From contig NZ_JAAIKB010000002.1 of NCBI RefSeq assembly GCF_011040385.1, forward strand, positions 704,764-768,763: a stretch of 64,000 nt of DNA. Reading direction: 5' to 3'. The stretch comes from Falsiroseomonas algicola. GTDB taxonomy: Bacteria; Pseudomonadota; Alphaproteobacteria; Acetobacterales; Acetobacteraceae. Positions within the stretch are counted from its first letter, which is position 1. Each line of letters opens with the position of its first letter. The notes under the pieces were generated by a model. That model had not been told where the DNA came from. It made no database searches and saw only the letters and a list, made by a program, of their open reading frames with translations. This document shows positions 1 to 8,763 of this stretch, piece after piece. The position numbers and the translations under genes are program-made.

Positions 1-756
1 CGGCGGGTGGATGCACCGCTGGCGGTGCGCGGCGACGACGTGGTCTGCGACCTGGACGCGCTGCGCGCCGCGCTGGCGCCGTCGCGCGCGTTGCTGTTCT
101 GCAACCCGCACAACCCGCTGGGGAAGGTGTTTTCGAGAGCCGAGTTGGAAGCCATCGCCGCGGCGGCGCTGGAGGCCGGCGCGGTGATCATCTCCGACGA
201 GATCCATTGCGAGTTGCTGTTCGACGGGCGGCGGCACATCCCGATCGCGTCCCTCTCGCCGGAGGTCGCGGCGCGCACCGTCACGCTGATGTCGGCGAGC
301 AAGAGCTACAACATCGCCGGCCTGAAGACCGCCTTCGCCATCATCCCCGATGCGGCCATGCGCGACCGCTTCCTGGCCAGCAAGGCGGGGATGGTGGACA
401 GCGTGAACGTGCTGGGGCTGGAGGCGACGCTGGCGGCGCTGGAGCACGGCGCGGCCTGGAAGGCGGCGCTGCTGCCCTACTTGCAGGCGAACCGCGACTG
501 GCTGGTGGAGACGGTGCGCGCGCGCCTGCCGGGTCTCTCGATCCACAAGCCGGAGGGGACCTTCCTCGCCTGGCTGGATGGCAGCGCCCTCGGCATCGGG
601 GAGCCGCAACCCTGGTTCCTGGAGCGTGCGAAGGTCGCGCTCAGCCCGGGCGCCGAATTCGGCGTGCCGCTCGGTGCCCGGCTGAATTTCGGCTGCCCGC
701 GCTCGGTGCTGGAGGCGGGGGTCGCCCGCCTCCAGGCCGCGCTGGCGGCGCGCTGA
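1..756 (+). CDS. MalY/PatB-like PLP aminotransferase (5' end outside window)
   Basis: This is the C-terminal part of a fold-type I PLP enzyme of the MalY/PatB group (cystathionine beta-lyase / class I-II aminotransferase). The reading frame is open through the left edge, so the true start lies upstream. Visible motifs are FCNPHNPLGKVF (substrate and PLP contacts), SDEIHCELLF (the Asp that pairs with the pyridine nitrogen) and SASKSYNIAGLK, which carries the Schiff-base Lys. Family members of this type cleave cystathionine or other C-S substrates, or transaminate; which of these applies cannot be told from sequence alone. It ends one base before the stop of the convergent phosphatase gene. Family assignment is firm, substrate is not. 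Confidence 0.88.
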   Translation, partial: RRVDAPLAVRGDDVVCDLDALRAALAPSRALLFCNPHNPLGKVFSRAELEAIAAAALEAGAVIISDEIHCELLFDGRRHIPIASLSPEVAARTVTLMSASKSYNIAGLKTAFAIIPDAAMRDRFLASKAGMVDSVNVLGLEATLAALEHGAAWKAALLPYLQANRDWLVETVRARLPGLSIHKPEGTFLAWLDGSALGIGEPQPWFLERAKVALSPGAEFGVPLGARLNFGCPRSVLEAGVARLQAALAAR

Positions 757-2757
757 TTACGACCCGATCTCGCCGCCATCCTTCTTGACGATGGCGATGA
801 CGGCGGGGCGGGGTGGCATGCCCTCCGCGAAGTCGGGCCAGCGGGTGGAGGGGCGTTCGAAGGTGCTGCCCGCATCATCGCCGGGGTGCTGGATGGCGAG
901 GAAGAGGGTACGGTCATCCGGCGTGAAGCAGGGGCCGCAGACCTCCGCACCGGTGGGCGCGCGGTAGAACTGCTTGGTCAGCGCGCGGCCGGCGCCCATC
1001 GTATCCGCGGCCCAGATGCCGTCGGCGACGCCGGCGGCGGAAGGCGCGCCATCGGTCGCGATCCAGATCCGACCCTTGCTGTCGAAGGCGCAATTGTCGG
1101 GGCAGGAGAGCCAGCCGGCATCGCTGGTGGCGCGGTGGTAGCGCGCGCCCGCATCGGTGCCGGGCTTGCCGGCCATCAGGAAGATCGCCCAGCGCGCCTC
1201 GGTCGCCGCGTGGTCCACGGCGTTGGTGCCGGCGCCGGGCGGGATGATCTCCACCACATGGCCCTGGGTATTGGCCGCGCGCGGGTTCACGCGGTTGACC
1301 TGCTGCGCCGTGCGGTTGCTGTTGTTGGTCAGCATCACGTAGACCCGGCCGGTGGCGGGGTTCGCCTCCACATCCTCCGGCCGGTCCATCGGCGTGGCCT
1401 GCAGCAGGTCGGCGGCGCGGCGGGTGTTGATCAGCACCTCCGCCTGGCTGGCGAAGCCGTTGGCCGCGGTCAGCGGGCCCTGGCCATGCACCAGCGGCAG
1501 CCATTCCACGCGGCCATCATCGTGGAAGCGGGCGACATAGAGCGTGCCGTCATCCAGCAGGTCGCGATTGGCGGCGCGGTCGTTCGGGTTCCAGGGACGC
1601 GCGGTGACGAACTTGTAGACGTAGTCGAAGCGCTCGTCGTCGCCCTGGTAGAACACCACGCGGCCATCGGCGCTGATGGCATGCGTCGCGCCCTCGTGCT
1701 TGAAGCGGCCCATCGCCGTGCGCTTCACCGGGACGCTGGTGGGGTCGTAGGGGTCGAATTCGACGTTCCAGCCGAAGCGGTTCGGCTCGTTCGGCTCCTT
1801 GTCAAGGTCGAAGCGATCCATGAATCGTGACCAGCCATAGGTGCCCTCGGCCGCGATCCCGTAGCGGCGATAGGCTTCCGCCTGCGCGCCGGTCGTGGCC
1901 GCGCGGCCCGAGAAGTACTGGTTGAAATTTTCCTCGGAGGTGATGACGGTGCCCCAGGGCGTATTGCCGCCGGCGCAGTTGTTCAGCGTGCCGAGGACCT
2001 GGGTGCCGGTCGGGTCGGCCGAGGTCTTCAGCAGGTCATGCCCTGCGGCCGGGCCGCTGACGCGCATCGGCGTCTCGCCGGTGATGCGGCGGTTGTAGCG
2101 GCTGTTGGGGACCACGGCCCAGCGGCCATCGGCCTTGCGGATCTCCACCACGCTGAGGCCATGGGCGAGCAGTTCGATGCGGGACTGTTCGGCGGTGGCG
2201 CGCAGGCGGCCGGTGCGGCCGGCGCCGATGCCGGCGAACATCAGCTGCGTGTCGGTGTATTCGTGGTTCACCACCAGCAGGCCGCTGTCGCTGTTGCGGC
2301 TGCCCTGCGGCAGCGGGCGGAAGTCGATGAAGTCGTTGTTGTAGCCGAACTGGACTTCCTGCGCGGCGGCAGTCTGCGCCGTCGGGTTGAAGGCCGGCGC
2401 CTCCCCCACCACCGCATCGCCCCAGCGGATCACGGTCTGGATCTCGTAGCCCTCGGCCACCGCGTCGCGCTGCGCCATGCCGTGGCGGATTTCGGCGAAG
2501 CCGAGGGTGGAGGGCCCATCCGTCATCGGCACCAGGCCCTGGGCCAGGGCGCCATCGGCGGCGGCGACCATCTGGTCCACCAGCGTGGCCGCGGCCGCCG
2601 CGCCACCCAGGCCGAGCACAGCGGCGCGGCGGGACAGGCGCCGCTGCATCACATCCCCGATCGTCTCCCGGGGGTTGGGGTTGCTGCCGATATCCTCGAT
2701 CTCGATTGGCTTGCCGGTGTCGGCTGGCGACCCGAGGGGCTCCAGGGTGTCGGGCAT
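757..2757 (-). CDS. phoX: PhoX-type alkaline phosphatase (DUF839), Tat-exported
   Basis: A 666-residue DUF839 protein. A twin-arginine signal is visible at residues 39-49 (RRLSRRAAVLG), preceded by a long charged N-terminus as is usual for PhoX, so it should be exported folded to the periplasm. PhoX enzymes are Ca/Fe-dependent phosphomonoesterases induced by phosphate starvation. The metal-site landmarks are all present: NHEY (164-167), NNCAGGNTPWGT with the Fe-ligand-type Cys261, SEEN (274-277), GRFKHEGATH, GDDERFDYVYKF and DRPEDVE. It ends in DGGEIGS, like the second copy at 58550-60478. Upstream, at 2835-2874, is a series of Pho-box-like heptamers at 11-bp spacing. It is transcribed alone. 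Confidence 0.92.
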   Translation of the reverse strand: MPDTLEPLGSPADTGKPIEIEDIGSNPNPRETIGDVMQRRLSRRAAVLGLGGAAAAATLVDQMVAAADGALAQGLVPMTDGPSTLGFAEIRHGMAQRDAVAEGYEIQTVIRWGDAVVGEAPAFNPTAQTAAAQEVQFGYNNDFIDFRPLPQGSRNSDSGLLVVNHEYTDTQLMFAGIGAGRTGRLRATAEQSRIELLAHGLSVVEIRKADGRWAVVPNSRYNRRITGETPMRVSGPAAGHDLLKTSADPTGTQVLGTLNNCAGGNTPWGTVITSEENFNQYFSGRAATTGAQAEAYRRYGIAAEGTYGWSRFMDRFDLDKEPNEPNRFGWNVEFDPYDPTSVPVKRTAMGRFKHEGATHAISADGRVVFYQGDDERFDYVYKFVTARPWNPNDRAANRDLLDDGTLYVARFHDDGRVEWLPLVHGQGPLTAANGFASQAEVLINTRRAADLLQATPMDRPEDVEANPATGRVYVMLTNNSNRTAQQVNRVNPRAANTQGHVVEIIPPGAGTNAVDHAATEARWAIFLMAGKPGTDAGARYHRATSDAGWLSCPDNCAFDSKGRIWIATDGAPSAAGVADGIWAADTMGAGRALTKQFYRAPTGAEVCGPCFTPDDRTLFLAIQHPGDDAGSTFERPSTRWPDFAEGMPPRPAVIAIVKKDGGEIGS

Positions 2758-2834
2758 GGTTACTCGTCTCTCCTTGGCCGCACGGAATGGCGCGGCGGTC
2801 GGGCGGAGCGATAGACGAGGTCGGCTAAAGGCCG

Positions 2835-2874
2835 ATGACGCAACGATGAAGCATCAATGGCGGTTGCATGGCTG
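2835..2874 (-). promoter_or_regulatory. Pho-box-like array upstream of phoX
   Basis: Read in the direction of the phosphatase gene, four heptamers end in CAT at exactly 11-bp intervals: CAGCCAT, CCGCCAT, GCTTCAT and GCGTCAT. The PhoB consensus half-site is CTGTCAT with 4-bp spacers, which gives the same 11-bp period. The individual matches are only 4-5 of 7, but the phasing, the orientation and the position (78 to 117 bases before the ATG) fit a PhoB-activated promoter. Degenerate, so moderate to low confidence. Confidence 0.35.
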
Positions 2875-2963
2875 CCGTGTGACGCGCGCCGGCATTGCAG
2901 GCTGGCGCGGCGGGACGCCTGCGCCCATGATTCATCCCGTACGACGGAGGAACGAACGAAGCG

Positions 2964-4016
2964 ATGGCAGTGGTGGTGGCGGAACGGTTGATCGGCTTCG
3001 TCGCGGCGCTCTATCGCGCGGCGGGGTTGCCGGAGGCGGATGCGGCGCTGGTGGCGGACAGCCTGGTGCGCGCGGACCTCTGGGGGCATTCCTCCCACGG
3101 TGTGATGCGGGCGCCGTGGTATCTCGACCGGATTCGCAACGGCGTCATGAAGCCGGTCACGCAGGCCAACTTCCTGGTCGATGGCGGGGCGATTGCCGTG
3201 CTGCACGGGCATGACGGCGTCGGCCAGGTGATCGCGAAAATGGCGATGGACAGCGCGATCGAACGGGCCAGGAAGCACGGCGTCGGCATCGTCTCCGTGC
3301 GGGAAAGCAACCACCACGGGGCGCTCGGCTATTTCACGCGGATGGCCGCGGCGGCGGGATGCATCGGCATGCTGGTCGCCAATGGCAGCCCGGCCATGGC
3401 GCCCTGGGGCGGGCGGAAGAAGGTGGTGGGGAACAACCCCTGGTCCATCGCGGCACCCGCGGGGCGGCATGCGCCGATGATGCTGGACATCGCCAATACC
3501 AGCGTGGCGCGCGGCAAGATCTTCCTGGCGCGGCAGAAGGGGCAGCCGATTCCCGATTCCTGGGCGCTGGACAAGGAAGGGCGGCGCACGACGGACCCGG
3601 TGTCGGCGCTGGAGGGCGTGATCCAGCCGATGGGCGAGCACAAGGGCTATGCCATCTCCGCCATGATGGACGTGCTGGCGGGCGCGCTGTCCGGCAGCGG
3701 GATGCTGACGGAGGTTTCCGGCCCCTACCAGGCGGAGAAGCGCAGCCGCAGCGGCCATTTCGTCATGGCGCTGAACATCGCCGCCTTCGGCCTGCTGCCG
3801 GTCTTCGAGGACCGGATCGAGCGCATGATCGCGGAGCTGAAGGCGGCGCCGCGCGCGGAGGGGGTGGAGGAGATCTTCTACCCCGGCGAGATCGAGGCGC
3901 GTAACGAGTCGCGGCACCTGGCGGAGGGGATCGACCTGCCGGCGAATACGGTGCTGGATCTGCGACAGGCGGCGACGCATTGGGGCGTGGCCTTCCCGGA
4001 GGAGTGGCAGGCGTGA
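2964..4016 (+). CDS. Ldh2/YlbC-family malate/L-lactate-type dehydrogenase
   Basis: A 350-residue NAD(P)-dependent 2-oxoacid reductase/2-hydroxyacid dehydrogenase of the Ldh2 (type 2 malate/lactate dehydrogenase) family, a fold unrelated to classical MDH. The signature GHSSHGVMRAPWY around His45, SNHHGALGYF, and the NNPWSIAAP cofactor-binding loop are present, as is the GEHKGYAIS motif near residue 220. Family members act on malate, sulfolactate, ureidoglycolate or delta-1-piperideine-2-carboxylate, so the substrate is open. The start is supported by GGAGGA upstream. Its stop overlaps the GTG start of the next gene, implying translational coupling. A paralogue lies at 6608-7639. Confidence 0.88.
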   Translation: MAVVVAERLIGFVAALYRAAGLPEADAALVADSLVRADLWGHSSHGVMRAPWYLDRIRNGVMKPVTQANFLVDGGAIAVLHGHDGVGQVIAKMAMDSAIERARKHGVGIVSVRESNHHGALGYFTRMAAAAGCIGMLVANGSPAMAPWGGRKKVVGNNPWSIAAPAGRHAPMMLDIANTSVARGKIFLARQKGQPIPDSWALDKEGRRTTDPVSALEGVIQPMGEHKGYAISAMMDVLAGALSGSGMLTEVSGPYQAEKRSRSGHFVMALNIAAFGLLPVFEDRIERMIAELKAAPRAEGVEEIFYPGEIEARNESRHLAEGIDLPANTVLDLRQAATHWGVAFPEEWQA

Positions 4017-4774
4017 GCTGGACCGTCGAGACGCTGATCCAGGGCTATCCCGGCAAGTCGAAGCAGCAGGGCGGGCTGGGCTTCAGCACGGTGGCGCTGG
4101 CGCGCGGGCCGGAGGGAAGGATCGCCGTGCTGGACACCAGCCGCAGCGGCGCCCGGCGCCTGATCCTGGACCGGCTGAAGGAAGTGGGCGTGGCGGCGGA
4201 GGCGGTGACCGACGTGCTGGTCACGCACCTCCACTACGACCATGTCGAGAACTGGCCGATGTTCCGCAACGCGCTGATCCATGTGCCGGGCGCGGAGATG
4301 GACTATGCGCTGCGCCAGCCCGAAGGCGCGCCGCTCTGGCCGGAATTCTGCCTGCGCGCGCTGGCCGACAGCCCGCGCATGCGACGGCTGGCGGAAGGGG
4401 AGACGGGCATTCCCGGCATCACCTGCTTCGAGGCGCCGGGCCATTCGCCGCATCATCTGGTGTTCGTGCTGGAAGGGACGACGCGGACGATCTTCTCCGC
4501 CGATGTCGCCAAGAACCGCGCGGAGCTGGCGACGGGTATCGCGGACATGACGATGGATGCCGAGGTGCATCGTGCCTCCATCGCGCGGCTGAACGCGGTG
4601 TGGCGCGACAGGCCTGGCACCGTGCTGCTGCCCGGGCATGACGTGGCGCTGCGCATCGGGGCGGACGGACAACCGGAGGCGATCGAGGCGCGCAAGCTGG
4701 AGATCCAGGCGTGGTTCGGCGCCAGCCTGGATGACGTCACGAAGTTCGACGTGACGGAGAGTGGCGCTACCTGA
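4013..4774 (+). CDS. Metallo-beta-lactamase-fold hydrolase
   Basis: A 253-residue MBL-fold protein with the canonical metal motif THLHYDHVENW, a second-sphere ligand in GHSPHHLVF, the bridging Asp in FSADVAKN and a late His in LLPGHDVA. It resembles the AttM/quorum-quenching lactonase and N-acyl-homoserine-lactone hydrolase branch only at superfamily level; the physiological substrate is unknown. The GTG start at 4013 overlaps the upstream stop (GTGA), which argues for this start over the longer upstream reading and for co-translation with the Ldh2-type enzyme. The pair suggests hydrolysis of a lactone or ester giving the hydroxyacid partner. The last 8 bases overlap the convergent gene. Confidence 0.82.
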   Translation: MSWTVETLIQGYPGKSKQQGGLGFSTVALARGPEGRIAVLDTSRSGARRLILDRLKEVGVAAEAVTDVLVTHLHYDHVENWPMFRNALIHVPGAEMDYALRQPEGAPLWPEFCLRALADSPRMRRLAEGETGIPGITCFEAPGHSPHHLVFVLEGTTRTIFSADVAKNRAELATGIADMTMDAEVHRASIARLNAVWRDRPGTVLLPGHDVALRIGADGQPEAIEARKLEIQAWFGASLDDVTKFDVTESGAT

Positions 4775-5591
4775 TCCTGTCGGGGTCGCCGCTGAAACCG
4801 TATTCGCAGACGACGCCGCCATGGAAGCGCGCGGCGACGCTGCCGGCGGGCGGGCGCTTGTCCTCGAGCTCGGCGGCGAAGGCCTCCGCATCGTCCTTCG
4901 GCCACCAGCCCAGCGCGGCGCGCGCGGCCTCATCCTTGCCCCAGAGCGCGCGGCGGTTGGCGGAGACGCCATAGACGACCAGGAAGTGGAAGGGCGCAGC
5001 GTCCACGGCCGCGCGCGCCAGGCTCGCCATGTCGCCATGGCTGATCCAGCCGCCGAGTTCCCGCGCATTGCCAGGCCGCGCGCGGAAGGCGCCAATGCGC
5101 AGGCAGGCGACCTCGATACCGTGCTTGTCGGCGTAGAGGCGGCCGAGCGTCTCGCCCCACACCTTGCTGGCGCCATACTGGCCGGAGGGGCGCGGGCGCT
5201 CCTCCGTGCCCACCAGCGCATCGGCGGGGTGGAAGCCGATTGTGTGGTTGGAGCTTGCGAAGATGACGCGCTTCACGCCGTTCTCCCGCGCAGCCTCGAA
5301 GACCGCATGGCAGGCGATGACGTTGGCGCGCAGGATTTCTGCTGCCGTGCCGCCGGTCTCGCGAGGGATCCCGGCGAGATGGATGAGGCAATCGACGTCG
5401 CGCGTCGCCGCCAGCGCCACGCCGAGCTCCGCCAGGTCTCCACGCATCACCTCCTCATCTGCCGCGGCATCGGCGATCGGGCGGATGTCGTGCCAGCGGA
5501 GATGCGCCGCGGCGCCGCGCAGCGCGGGGCGGATGACGCCGCCGATCTCCCCGGCCGCGCCGGTGACGAGGAGGCGGTTCCAGCGCGGCAT
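4767..5591 (-). CDS. Uronate-dehydrogenase-like NAD-dependent oxidoreductase (extended SDR)
   Basis: A 274-residue extended short-chain dehydrogenase/epimerase. The glycine-rich NAD loop GAAGEIG is at residues 11-17, and the catalytic Tyr139/Lys143 sit in QYGASK. The stretch FASSNHTIGF (111-120) is typical of bacterial uronate dehydrogenases, which oxidise glucuronate or galacturonate to the aldarolactone. Length is close to those enzymes (about 265). The Met at 5591 is chosen because it directly precedes the NAD loop and lies one base after the upstream receptor stop, so it is the last gene of the minus-strand transporter operon. Substrate inferred from one motif and context; other sugar-acid SDRs remain possible. 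Confidence 0.72.
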   Translation of the reverse strand: MPRWNRLLVTGAAGEIGGVIRPALRGAAAHLRWHDIRPIADAAADEEVMRGDLAELGVALAATRDVDCLIHLAGIPRETGGTAAEILRANVIACHAVFEAARENGVKRVIFASSNHTIGFHPADALVGTEERPRPSGQYGASKVWGETLGRLYADKHGIEVACLRIGAFRARPGNARELGGWISHGDMASLARAAVDAAPFHFLVVYGVSANRRALWGKDEAARAALGWWPKDDAEAFAAELEDKRPPAGSVAARFHGGVVCEYGFSGDPDRIR

Positions 5592-5592
5592 C

Positions 5593-6570
5593 TCAGCTTT
5601 CCACCGTGATCTTCGCCTCTTCCACGATGCGGCCGAACTTCGCGGCCTCATTCGCCACGAAGGCCTGGGACTGCGCCAGGTTCATGTTCTGCACCAGCAG
5701 GCCCTGGTTCTCGAACCGCCCACGCAACTCGGGATCAACCAGCGCGGTCGCGATCACGTCCTGCAGCCGCTGCATGATCACGTCGGGCACGCCGGTGGGG
5801 GCGAAGACGCCGAAGAAGTTCACGAGCTCATAGGAAGCGAGCGGCGCGTATTCGGAGACGGAGGGGCTGTCCGGCAGCTGCGGCATCCGTTCCTTGCTGG
5901 TGACGGCCATCGCCTTGATGCGGCCTTCGCGGATCAGCGGCAGGCCGGAGGCGAGGCTGTTGTAGCCGAACTGCACCTGGCCGCCGGCGATGTCGATCAC
6001 CGCCTGGCCCGATCCGCGATAGGGGACATGGATCGTCCGGATGCCCGCCATGTAGTCGAACAGCGCACCGGCGAGGTGCTGCGGATTGCCGATGCCGGAG
6101 GAGGAGTAGGAGAGGCTGCCGGGATTGGCCTTGGCGTAGGCAACCAGCTGCTCCACCGTGCTGAAGGGCGCCTGCGGGTTCACCATCAGCACGTTCGGCA
6201 CCTTCACCACGACCATCACCGCGCGGATGTCGCGCATCGGGTCGTAGGCCATGCGGCCGCGGAAGAGATGATGGTTGATCGCTGTCTCCCCGGCGCCACC
6301 CAGCATCAGCGTGTAGCCATCCGGTGCCGCGGTGGAGAGCGCCTGCGCCGCGATCATGCCGCTGGCGCCGGTGCGGTTCTCCACCACCACGGGCTGGCCG
6401 AGCGCGTTGCGCAGCGGCTCCGCCAGCAGGCGGGCGGAGATGTCCTGCCCGCCGCCGGCGGCATAGGGCACCAGCAGGCGGATCGGGCGATTGGGGTAGC
6501 CGCCCTGGGCGAGGGCCGGCGCGGCCAGCGCGGCGGAAGCGCTGGCCAGCAGGGTGCGGCGCGTCAGCAT
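5593..6570 (-). CDS. Bug/TctC-type tripartite tricarboxylate transporter receptor
   Basis: A 325-residue periplasmic binding protein of the Bug (TctC) family. It has an N-terminal export signal ending in ALAQG and the family landmarks YPNRPIRLLVPYAAGGGQD, VVENRTGASG and HVPYRGSGQAV. Such receptors bind carboxylates or related anions and deliver them to a TctA/TctB permease. It is the fifth gene of the minus-strand operon that contains the only TctA/TctB permease of the window. A ligand cannot be deduced. It is separated by one base from the downstream SDR gene. Confidence 0.9.
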   Translation of the reverse strand: MLTRRTLLASASAALAAPALAQGGYPNRPIRLLVPYAAGGGQDISARLLAEPLRNALGQPVVVENRTGASGMIAAQALSTAAPDGYTLMLGGAGETAINHHLFRGRMAYDPMRDIRAVMVVVKVPNVLMVNPQAPFSTVEQLVAYAKANPGSLSYSSSGIGNPQHLAGALFDYMAGIRTIHVPYRGSGQAVIDIAGGQVQFGYNSLASGLPLIREGRIKAMAVTSKERMPQLPDSPSVSEYAPLASYELVNFFGVFAPTGVPDVIMQRLQDVIATALVDPELRGRFENQGLLVQNMNLAQSQAFVANEAAKFGRIVEEAKITVES

Positions 6571-6607
6571 GAACGTTTCCTCCGATTTGGGACGGAGGGT
6601 AGCGCCG

Positions 6608-7639
6608 TCAGTCCTCGCCCGCCAGTTCCCGCAGTTTCACGAGGTCGGCCGTCGCCACGCGCACGCCGCTGGCGCGGCTGCGATGCAGGGACTGCATCTC
6701 CCGCTCGCCGGGCAGCATCACCGGGCGCGCGGGATCGGCGGGCGGCGTGGTGTGGATGATGTCCATGAAGTCGGCCATGCGCGCACGGAGGACATCGGGG
6801 GGCGCGAGCTTCGTCGCATCGATGGCGATGAAGACATGGCCGAGGTCCTGCGCCACCTCCGGCGTCTTGTCCCAGGCGCGGACGCGGGTGAGGTAGGAGG
6901 CGCCGGAGAGCAGGCCGGCCAGCAGATCGACCATGATGGCGAGGCCGTAGCCCTTGTGCCCGCCGACCGGCAGCAGGAAGCCTGCCAGCGCGGCCTTGGG
7001 ATCGGTGGTCGGCCTGCCATCGGCATCCGTAGCCCATCCCTCCGGCATAGGTTGGCCCGACGCCGCCAGGCTGCGGATCTTGGCGCGCGCCGCGACGGAC
7101 AGCGCCATGTCCAGCAGCACGGGATCGCCGCCGGGATTGGGCACGCCAATGCCGAAGGGGTTGTTGCCGAGCCGCGTATCCTTGCCGCCGGTCGGCGCGA
7201 TGGTCGTCGTGGCGTTGCTGGCGATGAAGGTGGCGAAGCCCTGTTCGGCCGCGATCATGGAGTAGGGCGCGATCGGGCCGAAATGGTTGCTGCCGCGGGC
7301 GAAGGCGGCGCCGATGCCGCAGGCGCGGGCGCCTTCGAGCGCTGCCTCCAGCGCCTTCATGCCGACCAGCGGGCCGATGCCGTTGCGGCCATCGACCATG
7401 GCCAGCGCGGGCATCACGCGTTCCACCTGCACCTCCGCCGCCGCGTCGATGCCGCCGACCTTCACGCGGCCGAGATACTGCGGCACGCGGCTGATGCCAT
7501 GGGTGGACAGGCCGAAGAGATCGGCCATGACCAGCACGCGCGCGGCCAGCGCCGCTTCGTCCTCCCGCATCCCGCCCGCGGCGAGCGCGCGGGTGGCGAG
7601 CGAGAGCAGCGCGTCTTCCGCGATGGTGGCGTCCGTCAC
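6608..7639 (-). CDS. Ldh2/YlbC-family malate/L-lactate-type dehydrogenase
   Basis: A 343-residue second Ldh2-family dehydrogenase, diverged from the one at 2964. It keeps LSTHGISRVPQYL (catalytic-His region), GSNHFGPIAPYS, the NNPFGIGVPNP cofactor loop and VGGHKGYGLA. The GTG start at 7639 overlaps the TGA stop of the tautomerase gene (GTGA), indicating coupled translation. Placed between a PrpF/GalD-type tautomerase and a solute receptor, it probably interconverts the hydroxy and oxo forms of the imported acid. That role is inferred from context, and the family does not fix the substrate. Confidence 0.88.
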   Translation of the reverse strand: MTDATIAEDALLSLATRALAAGGMREDEAALAARVLVMADLFGLSTHGISRVPQYLGRVKVGGIDAAAEVQVERVMPALAMVDGRNGIGPLVGMKALEAALEGARACGIGAAFARGSNHFGPIAPYSMIAAEQGFATFIASNATTTIAPTGGKDTRLGNNPFGIGVPNPGGDPVLLDMALSVAARAKIRSLAASGQPMPEGWATDADGRPTTDPKAALAGFLLPVGGHKGYGLAIMVDLLAGLLSGASYLTRVRAWDKTPEVAQDLGHVFIAIDATKLAPPDVLRARMADFMDIIHTTPPADPARPVMLPGEREMQSLHRSRASGVRVATADLVKLRELAGED

Positions 7640-8763
7640 GCGCCGTGTCCCGCCCAGACGCGCGCGGGGATGTAGACCTCCCCCTTCATGATGCGCCGCG
7701 CGGTGCGCAGCGTGCCGCCGCCGAGGATGGTGGCGCTGCCATCGGCCGCCGTGCCGGTGGTGATGACGGCATCCATGACGCCGGAGGGATGTTCGATGGT
7801 GACATTCTCCCGCGCCTCGCTGTTCACCACGGCGATGCCTTCCGCGACGGTGCCGGGCAGCTTGCAGGCGCTGGCGATGCAGATGCCGCCGGTGACGGCC
7901 ATGGCTTCGTGCAGCGCGAGCGGCGTGAAGTAGCGCGCGGCGACGCCGGTGCCGCCCTTCGGTTCACCGACAATGGCGAATTTCGGGATGACGCGGCCTT
8001 CCGCATCGCCCATGCCCATGGCGAGGCTGGCCGCGCGGCGGATGCGCTCGATCCGCGCCATGAACTCCTTGTCGCCATCGAGATCGGCGCTGGTCTCATG
8101 CCCCGTCTTGCCGAGGTCCTTTGCGCGGGCGATGACGACGGGCATGGCGACGTCGAGGCAGGTGACCTCCACGCCCTCGATCACATCCTTCGGGTTGCCG
8201 GTGGGCATCAGCCTGCCGGTGGAACCGCCGACGGCGTCGGCGAAGTTCAGCACAATGGGCGCCGCGGTGCCGGGGACGCCGGCGATGGCGGTGTCGCCAT
8301 CATAGGTCACGCGGCCGCCGGGGGTCTGCACCACGGCTTCGATCAGCGCGCCGGTATTGACGGCGCGGATGAGCACCTTCGTCTCGCCGTCCTCGGCCGG
8401 GACCAGGCCGTTCTCGATCGCGAAGGGGCCGATGCCCGCGAGCATGTTGCCGCAAGTGGGGCCCCAATCCACGAAATCCTTGTCCACATTCACCTGGGCG
8501 AAGAGGTAGTCCACCTGCTGGGGCTGGCCGGGCTCCGCCTTGCTCACCATCACCGTCTTGCTGGTCAGGGTGGTGGCGCCGCCGAGGCCGTTGATCTGCC
8601 GCGCATCGGGGGACCCCATCACGGCCTGCAGCACGCGGCCCGCCGTCTCCCGGTCCGCAGGCAGGTCGCTGCGCAGGAAATAGGGGCCGCGGCTGGTGCC
8701 GCCGCGCATGAAGGTGCAGGGGATCGCTGTCTGGAGAACGGGTTTCGTCATCGGAGCCTTCAT
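7636..8763 (-). CDS. PrpF-family isomerase, 4-oxalomesaconate tautomerase-like
   Basis: A 375-residue PrpF-superfamily protein with a diaminopimelate-epimerase-like fold. Landmarks are CTFMRGGTSRGPYF at the N-terminus, GGATTLTSKT, the Cys-containing GPTCGNM and a late HPSG segment. Family members isomerise double bonds in tricarboxylates: PrpF on aconitate, GalD and LigU on 4-oxalomesaconate. The sequence reads closest to the GalD type. The start at 8763 is chosen because its ATG overlaps the permease stop (ATGA); an in-frame ATG at 8751 is the alternative. Coupling to a tricarboxylate permease fits a tricarboxylate or aromatic ring-fission product as substrate. Confidence 0.85.
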   Translation of the reverse strand: MKAPMTKPVLQTAIPCTFMRGGTSRGPYFLRSDLPADRETAGRVLQAVMGSPDARQINGLGGATTLTSKTVMVSKAEPGQPQQVDYLFAQVNVDKDFVDWGPTCGNMLAGIGPFAIENGLVPAEDGETKVLIRAVNTGALIEAVVQTPGGRVTYDGDTAIAGVPGTAAPIVLNFADAVGGSTGRLMPTGNPKDVIEGVEVTCLDVAMPVVIARAKDLGKTGHETSADLDGDKEFMARIERIRRAASLAMGMGDAEGRVIPKFAIVGEPKGGTGVAARYFTPLALHEAMAVTGGICIASACKLPGTVAEGIAVVNSEARENVTIEHPSGVMDAVITTGTAADGSATILGGGTLRTARRIMKGEVYIPARVWAGHGA

